Source: Phylloscopus collybita (taxonomy: Eukaryota > Chordata > Aves > Passeriformes > Phylloscopidae). From it: DNA of 64,000 nt. Both the position numbers and the translations under genes were made by a program. Below, in pieces: positions 54,641-64,000 of the stretch (positions are counted from its first letter, which is position 1; every line of letters begins with the position of its first letter). The notes beneath the pieces are model-generated. The model was given only the letters and a program-made list of their open reading frames with translations. It had not been told where the DNA came from and ran no database searches. Where the stretch lies: NCBI GenBank assembly GCA_027886175.1, contig JAJNNQ010000026.1, positions 21,792,001 through 21,856,000 of the forward strand. Direction: 5' to 3'.

Positions 54641-57600
54641 AGTAATAGTGGGTGGGTCAGTTTTAGATGAGGAGAAGGAGGTGGATTAAAATCTCAGGTC
54701 ATTCTTCAGAGGCAGAGAAATTTTCCTTAGATTGGCTGTATTGTTTTGTGTTGAGGAAGCATGTTTGCTACAGAATGAACACAAAACTGGTGATGTAACT
54801 TGCTGTGGCTGACTCAAACAGCAGCTGCACTTGCCTTCCTTCAGATTTCAGTGACACACTAAAGGAAATGTCTTCATGAGATAGAGCAGGTACATGTACT
54901 GCAAGCTGGAACAGTGTAGGTATTGCAAGAGCTGAAGGTGTGTAATGCCTGTTAAAGGTCGAGAGCCTTGTTGGATGCATTCAGCTGTTGACAGACTGCT
55001 GTGTCGGTGCTGGCTGCTGCTGTCTGGGCAGTGCTAGATCTCTGAATCACTGTGAAGTTCCTACATGGCAAGTCCAGATCTGTGTGTTGTGGGGTGGAAG
55101 TATTGCTACCAAAGGCCATCAGTTACCTCCTTTGGGGACAAGAAAGCAGTTTGAGAGTAATCGCTTGATTATAAGCTGCTGTCTTCTCTGACTTACTGTC
55201 ACCTTCTGGTTAAATGGAAGTCTGCTCTGTGGGAGATCTCTGTCCCATCTCAGAATAGCAGAGGAGTTTGAGTTGAAGCTTGTAGCTGAACTTGGTAATT
55301 GGCTCATGCTTACTTATAGGGTATCAGAGAAGCCTTGTCATGAGCTCTGCTTCTTGGTGAACTCGTTCACACTCCTTTCTTAGGAGTGAGATTGAAGGTT
55401 CAGAATTGGATACATTGCCAGAGCATCGGAGTATTTTCTGCCCACTTTATTGAAACCTGTCTTGCCTAAATATTTGGATTATTTCTGCTTTATTTTTGGA
55501 ATCCCAGAAATGAGAAATCTCTTCTAGACTCCCCTCTCAGGTCTTCTGTCACTGAAGATAAAACTATTAAGGGCTGTAGTTTCTGTTGTCTGTCTTGAAG
55601 TCCTCAGGCCCTCTCCTTCCTGCTCCTCACTTTTTGTCCTCTTACGAAGTTGCCCAGGCTAGGAAAGTCACTGCTTGTAGATGGACCACCATGCAAATTC
55701 TGGCATCCTCATACATCTCATGTATTTCCTGTGTTCTTATATTTTTTTTTGGGATATTAAGATTTATAAATAACAAGTGATGTCATGCTAGCACCGAGCC
55801 ACTCCTGTACTGCTCCAAATTGATGCATAATAAGCAGTCTTGTGGCAGATAAAAAGCATGGCACCATGGGTGCTGATGTATCACAGCTGTGGTATGCTTC
55901 ATTTGTGCCTGTTTTGGAAACGAGGCTGCATTCTTTGAAATTTTTCATTTTTTAACCTGCTGCTTGTTCTGTCTTGGACTTCAAACTGGCTCCTTTTCCT
56001 GATCTCAGTGCCAGTATCTGGTGTGATGAATCACACATGAAAGGCTTGTTCTAACAAGAGATATACTCTTCAGTACGAAAATGGCTGGCAGCTTGATGGC
56101 TGTTGAAAATATTAGGGAGATTGGGGTACTCTGAGGAGGCAGCTAGTGCTTGAAAACAAACCTGCTTTGCAGAGCCTTTTCAAAGGCTTTTGAGTCAAGG
56201 AGAAATGGGTACAGTTAAGTAACTATGTAGTTCTTGTCACTACACTTTGTGGTGGCCACGTGTAGAATATTTTTGCTATTTTTATGTAACTGCAGTCTTA
56301 CCCAAAAGCCAAGCAAGCTGAGAACAGTTAATTGGAACTTAACAGAGTGAAACCAAAGATCTTGGTTAACCTGTTTTTAAGGTAGTGATGTGTTTATTTC
56401 TTTCCTAGCAGATCTCAATTACTGTGTACTTGAAAAGCAGCATGTACATTCTGTGTGTTGATTTTTGTGTCTAGTTGTGAGAGCATATAACCATAAGATG
56501 ATTCAGCACTTTTCAAGGTTGCAAAGGAAGGAGATACAAGCAGTCTTGTGTGCTGATGTTTGAGATTTGCCTGCGTACTTGTGAACAGCATGACCAGTCA
56601 CAGATTCTGCTTAAAAACTCTTGTGTGAAAGCTCTCTTCATTCCCAAGTTGGGATTTGGGAAGGATTTAAGCTCTCTGATTCCACAGTGGGGAGAAAAAA
56701 TGGAGGCAGGTAAAGCATTAAGAGTTTATGCTCTTGTTAACCAGTGCTTGTGACTTTAGTAGTGGAAGTCATTCTCAGTGATGAAATGGCTTTTACAGGC
56801 AACTGGGCTGTTCTTATAGTTTCTTCTTGTTGTAGGCTTCAAGATAAAAGAAAAATTACGAAGTTTGTGTTTGAAACCAGTAGTGCAGTAGTATAAAGAG
56901 ATGTCAAGGAACAGCATCTTTAACAGTAGAGAAAAAAGGTTGGAAGATTATTTTAATGAGCATTAGCTTGCATTCAGGTCTGATTTTTGGCAGTAGTTCT
57001 GTTGAAAGATGTGGCTACCTAAGAATATGATAGTTAGTTCAGAGGTGAGGCTTTACACTAGAGTTTCATAACTACTACAGACATTATTAGCACTTTGGGT
57101 TTGTTTTTTTTCCATTTTCTTTAAGTGAACGTTGCAGACAGTGAAGATTTTATGGAGTATCTGCAAAACATGTTATTACTATGCAGACAGTTGTAGAAAC
57201 TAATTTTTATTTTCCAGTTGAAATTTCTGTTTCAGCTAAGGTATGTGAGGGTGTCTCAGCTGTTACTGATGTTGGTTCTAGATTCAGTGATGTTAAGCTC
57301 TTTCCAGGAAGGTAGGACTGATTGCAAAGTCCAACTTCTGAAGAAAGAAGGGTGAAGTAAATTAAATTTATGATCAGTTTAGTTTTGTGTTTTTTAACTG
57401 TTCAACCGTCTTACCCTCCTTGCTGAAGAAAATAAAGCGCCAAGTACAGAATTAAAATTTGATCTGAGAACCCATATGTAGCACAGCAAATGTGACTTTA
57501 ACCATACAAATTTGTTACTAGTTAAAGGGAAGAAACAGCCATTAATTATTAATTTTACTGTTTTAATGTCATGTTGCCTGCACATTTGGGGATTAAAGGC

Positions 57601-59164
57601 CACACACTGTTGAGGCTGGTTTCTCTTTATTTCTGAATGTTTTGCCCTCTGGGGGTGTGAAAGTTACCTGGGGTGAGGTTAGTGGAGGGGGGTGGCAGGG
57701 AACAGCTACACAGCAAAGCACTTGGCTCCCTGTCCTCTTGCACATCACAGAGACATTTGGTGCTGCTCCCTTTCATTTGTCAAGTGTGTTTGCGAGATAA
57801 ATGGGGTGAGGTTCAGGATGGGGGGGGTGTTCAGCTTTTCCCTCTGCTGAAATGTCCTGCTTTCCTCTCTGCTGCTGGAAAGCTGTCTGTATATGCTACT
57901 GGACATGTCCCTGAGCCTGCTCACCAGGAAAGAACAGGAATTTTTTATCTGTGTCTTGGAACTTTTGCAAGTGCTCCACTGCGATCCTAAAAATTCATGC
58001 TCTTGAGGTTTTTTTCATTGTTTCCCAATGTTCTGGCAGTAGAGTCTGATAAGCTCCTCCTCCTCCCCTTCCTGAACTGGCTGGCAGCATTTAGAACCAG
58101 AGCCCCACTTACAGCAGGATGTGTTGCTGTGACTCTGCAATTTTTACAATTGGAAGGTAGACAACTCCTGCCCTCTCTGAGCGTATTTAAAACAAGCCTG
58201 ACATCTCTCATATACATTCCTGGGGAAACAGCTGGGTAAGTTACTGGTTCTTGTAATAAGACTTCCCAGTATAGATCTGGTTTCTGGAAGGGATTCTGTC
58301 CTCAGAGCTCCAGGCTGAAGTGCCAGTGCAGTCAAGTAGCAGCATCTGAAGTCTACTGATGGCTAAATAAGGGAGCACTTCAATGCCTCAGAAGGAAAAC
58401 GAAGCCTCTAATCCCCTCCTTCTCAGTCAACTGAAGATGTCTGGAAGTTCTTCGAAGGCAGTCTTTTACAGTAAAGTAATTGCCACTCAACTTTGCAGTT
58501 GTCTGGGAGGGACAAAGTCTGAACACCTCTCTTAACACAGCCCTTTCTAAATGGTCAGGCTGCCCTGAAGTCCCTGCCCTTAAAAAGCTGCAGTGTACCT
58601 GTCAGAGCCCTCAGGAGGGTTTATCAAAGTGTGGCAGACATGCTGCTCTGGAGGGCAATGCAGCTTTTCCCCTTTGGTTCCTAAGGCTTTTCCCATGGTT
58701 GAACAGGGCACAGACACTGACACAAACACATTTGCTCCTTAAATGGAGTCAAGGGAAAGGGTTGGTCTGAGAAGGCTTTTTGAAGATTGATTGTCACTGC
58801 TGGTACATGCTCAGCCTACACTCCCTTTCACACAGCTGTTTGGCTGCAAGCAGCACAAACCCTCGGCAGAGAGGGAGGTTACAACATGTGCTTCAGGTGG
58901 GGATTTTTCTGTCTTCCACCTGAGTGCAGAAGTGCCATGTTCTCAGCCTGTGCTGACACAAGTTGGTCTAACAGCAGAAGTCAGCTAGTACCCATCAATT
59001 TCACTAGAAAAAGGAAATTATTAAAACAGTTCACTTTTGCTCTTACCTAAAAGCAAAACTTTGTATTTCCAGTTATTCTCTTACCCTCTCTTTCTCAAGG
59101 AATTTTTATGGCATTAGGACCAGTTTGGAAGAACACACAGCAGAGGCTGAACATGGAAGTTCAT
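54641..59164. other. Spacer between the convergent AKIRIN2 and ORC3 3' ends
   Basis: About 4.5 kb. No gene recognised. GC content is somewhat higher at about 57640-58780, with a G-run (GGGGGGGTG) near 57821, but no open frame with family features. Confidence 0.6.
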
Positions 59165-59607
59165 TGTCTTCTTTAGCATACTTGTTTTATTTATTTTGAA
59201 ATCTAGTTCAAGGCATTTTATAATAATGACTCAAATCCTATCAGCTTATAAGGATGTTAATAATACTGCTTTGTCACTTCTGTGGCTTACAAAGCCAGTG
59301 TTGTCCTTTTGGCTTGCTAGGCAGAATTGTATCAGTGGACTGTTAAATATCACACATCAAAGAAGATTGAAACTAGCACAACAATAAAGTATTTGGAACA
59401 TGAGCATTAACAGAGCAGAACATTACACAGGGAAGATGAGCGTTAAAAAATAACATCTCTATTCAAGCCTGCCCAGCACTCAGAATTCATCTCACAACAT
59501 TGAGGCACTGTTGACTTTGACTCGGGATGCAAAGTTAGTGAGGAGTGGTGTAGTGGGAACGTAGCCCTTGCTCTGTTGGGAAGGTTTATTGGCACCTTGG
59601 TGGCACA
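59165..59607 (-). other. ORC3: ORC3 3' UTR (inferred)
   Basis: Runs from the stop to the tandem poly(A) signals at 59195-59186; the left limit is an estimate. An AATAAA at 59590-59585 lies only about 18 nt after the stop, so it is probably too close to be the main signal. Confidence 0.6.
59186..59195 (-). terminator. ORC3: ORC3 overlapping poly(A) signals
   Basis: On the - strand AATAAATAAA gives two overlapping AATAAA hexamers about 415 nt after the stop, with GT-rich sequence (CTGCTGTGTGTTCTTCC) about 45-60 nt further on. This is the best candidate for the ORC3 transcript end. Confidence 0.6.
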
Positions 59608-59713
59608 TTAACAGCCTCCCCATGTCAGCCTTGCCACGTGGTCAGTTTTCTGCTTGCTGGGCTTTATGAAGCCCAGGAGCTCCAGTTCAGAAACTGCTCG
59701 AATAAAGCGAGCG
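59608..59713 (-). CDS. ORC3: ORC3 terminal coding exon
   Basis: 106 coding nt after the acceptor ACGTGTCCAG. It completes the split His codon, encodes [20 protein letters not shown] and ends LTWGGC, with TAA at 59610-59608. The Trp-Gly-Gly-Cys terminus is diagnostic of vertebrate ORC3. Confidence 0.95.
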
Positions 59714-62098
59714 CTGGACACGTCAGTGAAGGAAAGAGACCAAGTGCACTTTTGATGACACAGTGATGAAGACACTGTTCCCTTCTAGGAGGACAAGAGT
59801 TCTAAGTCATGGTGAGCACAGATTATACAACGTGTTGACTATAAAATTGTTGGAAATAAGGGCAGAGCAGGAGCTGCCTACAGAAGCACAAATCTTCAAT
59901 CTCATCAGTACTCCTGCCACATGCATAGGACATCTGACAGCAAAGAAAGAGTTCCTTTTCCCACTAAGTGAAGCTTAAAGCCTACAAACATACCAATTTT
60001 GTAGCATCTCAGAAGAATTTATACTTTTATATCCCTTGATAAAAAAATGGATAGAGATTCTTTTTGAGGTTTCATGGCACCACCTTCTCCTTACTTTTTA
60101 TTCACTCTGCCTTTGTTGCTGCCTGCCTGATATACATGTTTATATTCCTGAGTTAAAGAATTTAATTTATTGTGAGTGACAAGTAACAGTGGAGCTTGTA
60201 CAAAAGGCAAGGCCAGGAAAGCAGGTATAGTATTAGAGCATATAATTATCCTTCCTTCAGTTAAGCCTATTTTTGTACAACTCTTCATTTCTTCTCTGTG
60301 GCTGCAGTACTGCTGTAGCCATGAGTTTTGGTTCTAATGCTCATCTATGAAATATTTTTTAGACCTCAGTTCAGGATCAGGACAAAGTAAGAAGCAGAAT
60401 GGGTGTCCTGTGGAAAGTAAGTTCTCAGCTCTAAGGTACTAGAACATAATGAACTACTGCTTTTATTTCTCCATCTGCTCTCTAGGTCACAGTCCTCCTC
60501 CCATCTGTTCCCCTGTAATGCCCTACCCCTATCTATATAGCAGCTATACCAACTCTGATAATTTAACCAGTTTCAACTTTTTTTTATGAACTTCTGGTGT
60601 TTCAGACCCAAGCAACTCCTGTAGACAAAAGCTGCTCTCTTAGCCCACCACTCCCAGCCCAACTATTTCAACTGCTCTAGTTCTTAGACACTGTCAGTAT
60701 ATTAAGGCTGTTTAAAGTAATTTTTCTGAAATTAGTTAATCAGTGCACATGGAACTGTATTTTAAAACCACTAGTTCACAAATCCTGTAAGCTTTTCCAC
60801 GTCAAGCTTAAGAAAAAGGAGAAAGGATACTGGATAATATCATCCACCTGGTCTGAGGAAGCTGCATCTGCATTTGGTTCCTCAGCTGCTGTCACCACAG
60901 TTGAGAAAGCCTGGAAAGGGAAAAGCAGCACAGATTTATTCTAATTTATAGACAGACATCTGCATATAAAATAGTGAGCTCTGAGCTGAAGGCTATCACT
61001 CAGAGGGAGTAAGATCTTGAAGGAGAACTCTAGGAGCATGGCAGTTCAGCAGCAACCAAAAAGCCAGCAAGGTTACATATTACCATGGCAGGAATACAGA
61101 ATACAAGACATCGCTCTGTGAACTCGTGTGCCTGCATTTTAAATCTCAAATGGTTCTGGGTCCTGACCCATTCTCAGCAAAACCACAGAACTGAAAAAAT
61201 ACTTTTCTATTTAATATTTCTCTAAGTGAGACTGCTTAAATATTCTGGGGATGTGATAGAGGTACGTTTGCTGTGAAGAAGTCTACAAAACTGAGGGACA
61301 GCAAGAGTCTGGGTAGGAATATACAATACACAAGCAAGGCAGCAGCAAACAAAACACACCTGGAACAATTAAAAGGATCATCCTTTAAACTGCAGGTAGT
61401 TAAGCTACAGAGTTTCTTGCAGAGGATGCTATGGTTGCTAAGATGTATTGGTAATGACATCCAGGTAGGTTTACAAAATACAGAAGAACCACTCAAGTTT
61501 AGGAAACCTTAGAACTAAAATGTGATTGTTCGCCAGGGAAACTTTATCATATTGATGTATGTTCTCTTCATATACTCTCTCTGCTTTTGGCTACAGTATG
61601 AGACACTTTATCAAGCTAGAAGGACCTGGGCCTTCTCTCCAAGAGCCCTGCTCACCCATTTCCATAAAAGTGTCACAGAATGCTCAAAAGCAAAGACAAA
61701 AAAAGAAAGGTAATTTTGTTAAGTACAAAGTCTGATCTGTACTGAGCATAAAATAGAAGCAGAAGCAAAATAGTTTCATCACAGAGTAAGAGAGTTGAAA
61801 ATAAATTATTCACAATAGAGAAAGACTTATTGGAGTTACTGTGGGTTCTTATGGTCTTGTGGACCAAGGTATGTAATGATTTAAGCTGTCAAAAGGGGCA
61901 CTAAAGAAAAGCAGACATGCAGCAAAAAGAAAAATCAGAATACTGAAAGCAGGTAAAGGTACTGTTTGCATCATCACATACCTCTAACCAATCAACGAGA
62001 TTAATCAATCTGCCACATTCCAAATGAAGCTTATACACTATGCATATGTCAGGGGCTTTATTAGAAATGCATCCTCCATCACATTTCAAAGCTTGATT
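59608..62098 (-). CDS. ORC3: Origin recognition complex subunit 3, C-terminal 100 residues in three exons (partial gene)
   Basis: On the - strand, exons 62098-61982, 60910-60831 and 59713-59608 join to 303 nt: 100 residues and TAA. The first reads through [15 protein letters not shown], the second begins [16 protein letters not shown], and the third encodes [16 protein letters not shown] and ends VARLTWGGC. These match my recall of the C-terminus of vertebrate ORC3 (about 711 residues), i.e. the winged-helix C-terminal domain. ORC3 is a core subunit of the origin recognition complex that pairs with ORC2 and helps load MCM helicases in the nucleus. Only the tail is in the window; upstream exons lie past 64000, since I found none between 62099 and the edge. 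The gene converges on AKIRIN2, as in other amniotes. Joins are frame-consistent. Confidence 0.95.
59714..60830 (-). other. ORC3: ORC3 last intron
   Basis: 1,117 bp, GTATCC...GTCCAG, splitting a His codon. No repeat or RNA gene recognised. Confidence 0.85.
60831..60910 (-). CDS. ORC3: ORC3 penultimate coding exon
   Basis: 80 nt: 26 codons plus two bases of a His codon. The acceptor is CCTTTCCAG; the donor CCA|GTATCC departs from consensus at positions +5 and +6. It encodes [16 protein letters not shown] and on to SSDQVDDII. The acidic second half is less conserved relative to mammals than the start. Confidence 0.92.
60911..61981 (-). other. ORC3: ORC3 intron between the third-from-last and penultimate exons
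   Basis: 1,071 bp, GTATGT...TTCCAG, phase 0. No repeat or RNA gene recognised. Confidence 0.85.
61982..62098 (-). CDS. ORC3: ORC3 third-from-last coding exon
   Basis: 117 nt, 39 codons, phase 0 at both ends. The acceptor is TTTTTTTCATCAG and the donor GAG|GTATGT. It begins [10 protein letters not shown] and contains [19 protein letters not shown], the most conserved part of the ORC3 tail seen here. The frame stays open upstream of the acceptor, but that part looks intronic. Confidence 0.94.
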
Positions 62099-64000
62099 CT
62101 GATGAAAAAAATTGAAGGCAGTAACTTTGATCAGTGTCTGATCTCGAGCAATTCTAAGGGCTAGATAAAGCATTATTTCAGGTAATTCAGATATTCAGTA
62201 GGTATTTTAAGCAAATGTTTACTGTTTTCAAGTTTAATGGCAAGTTGATGGTACAAAGAAAAGAAAAAAACAAAAAACAAATAGGAAAATAAGAAGCATA
62301 CTATTAAAAAAACCCAACAAAACCTCCCCACAGCTACTTCACTCCTGCTGTTCCTTCTATAACACTTATGCAGTATCTACTTAATGAGTTATTATCTGTT
62401 TATGCTTTTATGCAATTTTTTGCTATTTCTATTTATATATGAGAGAAATATTCAGTTTTATGGAGTCTGGAGAAGAAATTAGGCATGATTTGCCATGTAG
62501 AAAATAGGAAAGTATCCTTTTCCCCCAGCTCCCTTGAAAGGAAGAGGAAGACTTACTATAGATCTGTCACATATACTAAAAATAATTGCTTCTCTCATCT
62601 CAGAATTTTATCTTTAAAATGTAACTATCATTTATCTCTGGCTTGAAAGTCAGCATCTGTAAAGGCAAAAGTCTAGTTTCTCACAAAGTATGCTATATTT
62701 CAGGAAGTTCATATAATCATTAAGGTTGGAAAAGCCTTAAAGATCATGTGAGTCCAATGATTAAACCCGGCCCTGCCAAGGCCACCATTCAACTGTGCTC
62801 TTTACTGCTCCATTTACAGGTCTTTTAAATCTCTCCTGGCGTGGCGAGTCCACATCTTTCTTGGGCAGCCTGTTCCATTGCCATTTCTTTCAAGGAAGAA
62901 ATTTTTCCCAATATCCAACCTAAATCTCCTTTGGTGCAACTTGAGGCCATTTTCTTTTGTCCTGTTTTAGATTCCCTGGGAGAAGAAGCCAAGCCCCACC
63001 TGGCTACAACCTCCTTTCAGGCAGCTGTAGAGAGTAATAAGGTCCCTCCTGAGCCTCGTTTTCTCCAGGATGAACAACAACTGCTCTCTCAGCTGCTCCT
63101 CTTAGGACTCCTCACAAGCTTTGTTGTCCTTTTCTGGATGTGCTCCAGCACTTCAATGTCCTATTTTAAAGTGAGATGCCCAGAACTGGACACAGAACTC
63201 AAGATGCAGCCTCACCAGTGCTGAGTACAGGAACAAGCCCTGCCCTGGTCCTGCTGGCCACACTATTGCTGATACAGCCCAGGTGCCATTGGCCTTCTTG
63301 GCCACCTGGGCACAGCTGGCTCATGTTCAGCCACCCCTTGACCAGCACCCCCAGGCCCTTTTCTGCTGGGCAGCTTTCCAGCCTCTTGGATTCAGGTCAT
63401 CAGCACTGAACCATTCACTTGGGAAGCTGAAAAGCCACTTGAGCCAGAAGCAAAAGTCTCTATACAGCTGCAGAAATTTACAGCATTTCATTTCAGTTTC
63501 ATGCTCTCTAAGTAGTCAGCTGTCTTAACACGAAAACAATCACTGATCATTCCTTTCAGCTCACAGAAGCTTGTTCTAAAATGCTTTCATACGCTAGCAA
63601 AATATACAGGTAACTTTTGGGAAGTTATAAAGCTGTTGCAACGACAGACAACTTCAAAAGAAAAAAGGCTTTTCAAGACAGGAAAGAAAGCTAGGCAAAG
63701 AATCTAACTTTGCTCAAGAATCTTTAGTTTACCCATAGATCTCAATTCCTGCAATTTTTGAGATTCAGCTCCAGTTTGGCACTTATGAGACATCTCACGA
63801 TTTCCAGAACACCTAGCAATTTTCAAGTTTGTTTACACTCCTCTACAAGGAACATAAAAGCTGTAGACTTTAGGTTAATATCTGTCAGTTCATTATAAGA
63901 CTGTTTCCAAAAAAAACCTGGAAAAATAGGGCTAAGCCTTCACAATGTTACAATGCTGACATTAGTTTATCAGGAACTCAGGAGTATTCTCCTGTAACTC
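62099..64000 (-). other. ORC3: ORC3 intronic sequence to the window edge
   Basis: I searched this stretch for the next upstream ORC3 exon and did not find one, so it is taken as intron. Its main content is a CR1 fragment (62709-63390). The flanks are anonymous AT-rich sequence. Confidence 0.7.
62709..63390 (-). mobile_element. CR1 LINE fragment, 3' part
   Basis: Read on the - strand this is the 3' end of a bird CR1 retroposon. On the + strand it starts with the reverse of the CR1 tail (ATAATCATTAAGGTTGGAAAAG), then the familiar TGGGCAGCCTGTTCCA and GAAATTTTTCCCAATAT blocks, and continues to CTGGCTCATGTTCAGCC and CAGCACCCCCAGGCCC. It is 5'-truncated and diverged, with ORF remnants. It lies in an ORC3 intron, in the same orientation as ORC3. 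Confidence 0.85.

Noticed and set aside
61901..62173. 90-codon continuous - strand open frame containing the ORC3 [12 protein letters not shown] block
   Set aside because: Only 61982-62098 is exon; both sides are clear splice sites and the extra residues do not match ORC3.
62841..63528. Open frames of 77-127 codons on the + strand in the ORC3 intron
   Set aside because: They lie mainly antisense within a CR1 fragment.

Overview
The window is vertebrate nuclear DNA, almost certainly from a bird. It carries long introns with GT-AG splice sites, one strong CpG island, and truncated CR1 retroposons with the sauropsid-type 3' end (ATTCTATGATTCT-like). I see no bacterial-style gene packing, no Alu or B1 elements, no tRNA or rRNA genes and no CRISPR array.

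Two genes are recognised, and they converge tail to tail. AKIRIN2 lies on the + strand (promoter/CpG island about 37.15-39.35 kb, five coding exons from 38095 to 53882, poly(A) signals up to 54603). Its exons join without a break into a 193-residue protein that keeps the N-terminal nuclear localisation signal and the C-terminal YVS tail. The last three coding exons of ORC3 lie on the - strand (62098 down to 59608). They encode the final 100 residues of this origin recognition complex subunit; the rest of ORC3 continues beyond the right edge. This gene order matches the conserved amniote neighbourhood ORC3-AKIRIN2-(SPACA1, CNR1), so the left 37 kb should be the gene-poor interval upstream of AKIRIN2.

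Layout: 1-37 kb is mostly anonymous non-coding sequence. It contains a CpG-enriched block with an unidentified codon-like open tail (5.04-6.06 kb) bracketed by two diverged direct repeats, CR1 fragments near 8.1, 18.9-19.25 and 27.9 kb, a 38-copy GAAA microsatellite at 26.6 kb, several perfect short hairpins, an orphan GC-rich patch at 30.0-30.2 kb and one copy of an 88-bp duplicated element at 34.9 kb. From 37.15 to 54.6 kb is AKIRIN2, with the second copy of the 88-bp element in intron 1. From 54.6 to 59.2 kb is the spacer between the two 3' ends. From 59.2 to 64 kb is the ORC3 3' part, with a 0.7-kb antisense-oriented CR1 fragment in an intron.

The two genes are not a functional pair. AKIRIN2 is a small nuclear adaptor tied to proteasome nuclear import and NF-kB target transcription, and ORC3 acts in DNA replication licensing. 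The most unusual observations are the 93%-identical 88-bp pair straddling the AKIRIN2 promoter, the repeat-bracketed CpG-rich unit at 4.15-6.31 kb, and the inverted pair of THAP11/ZNF143-type promoter motifs.
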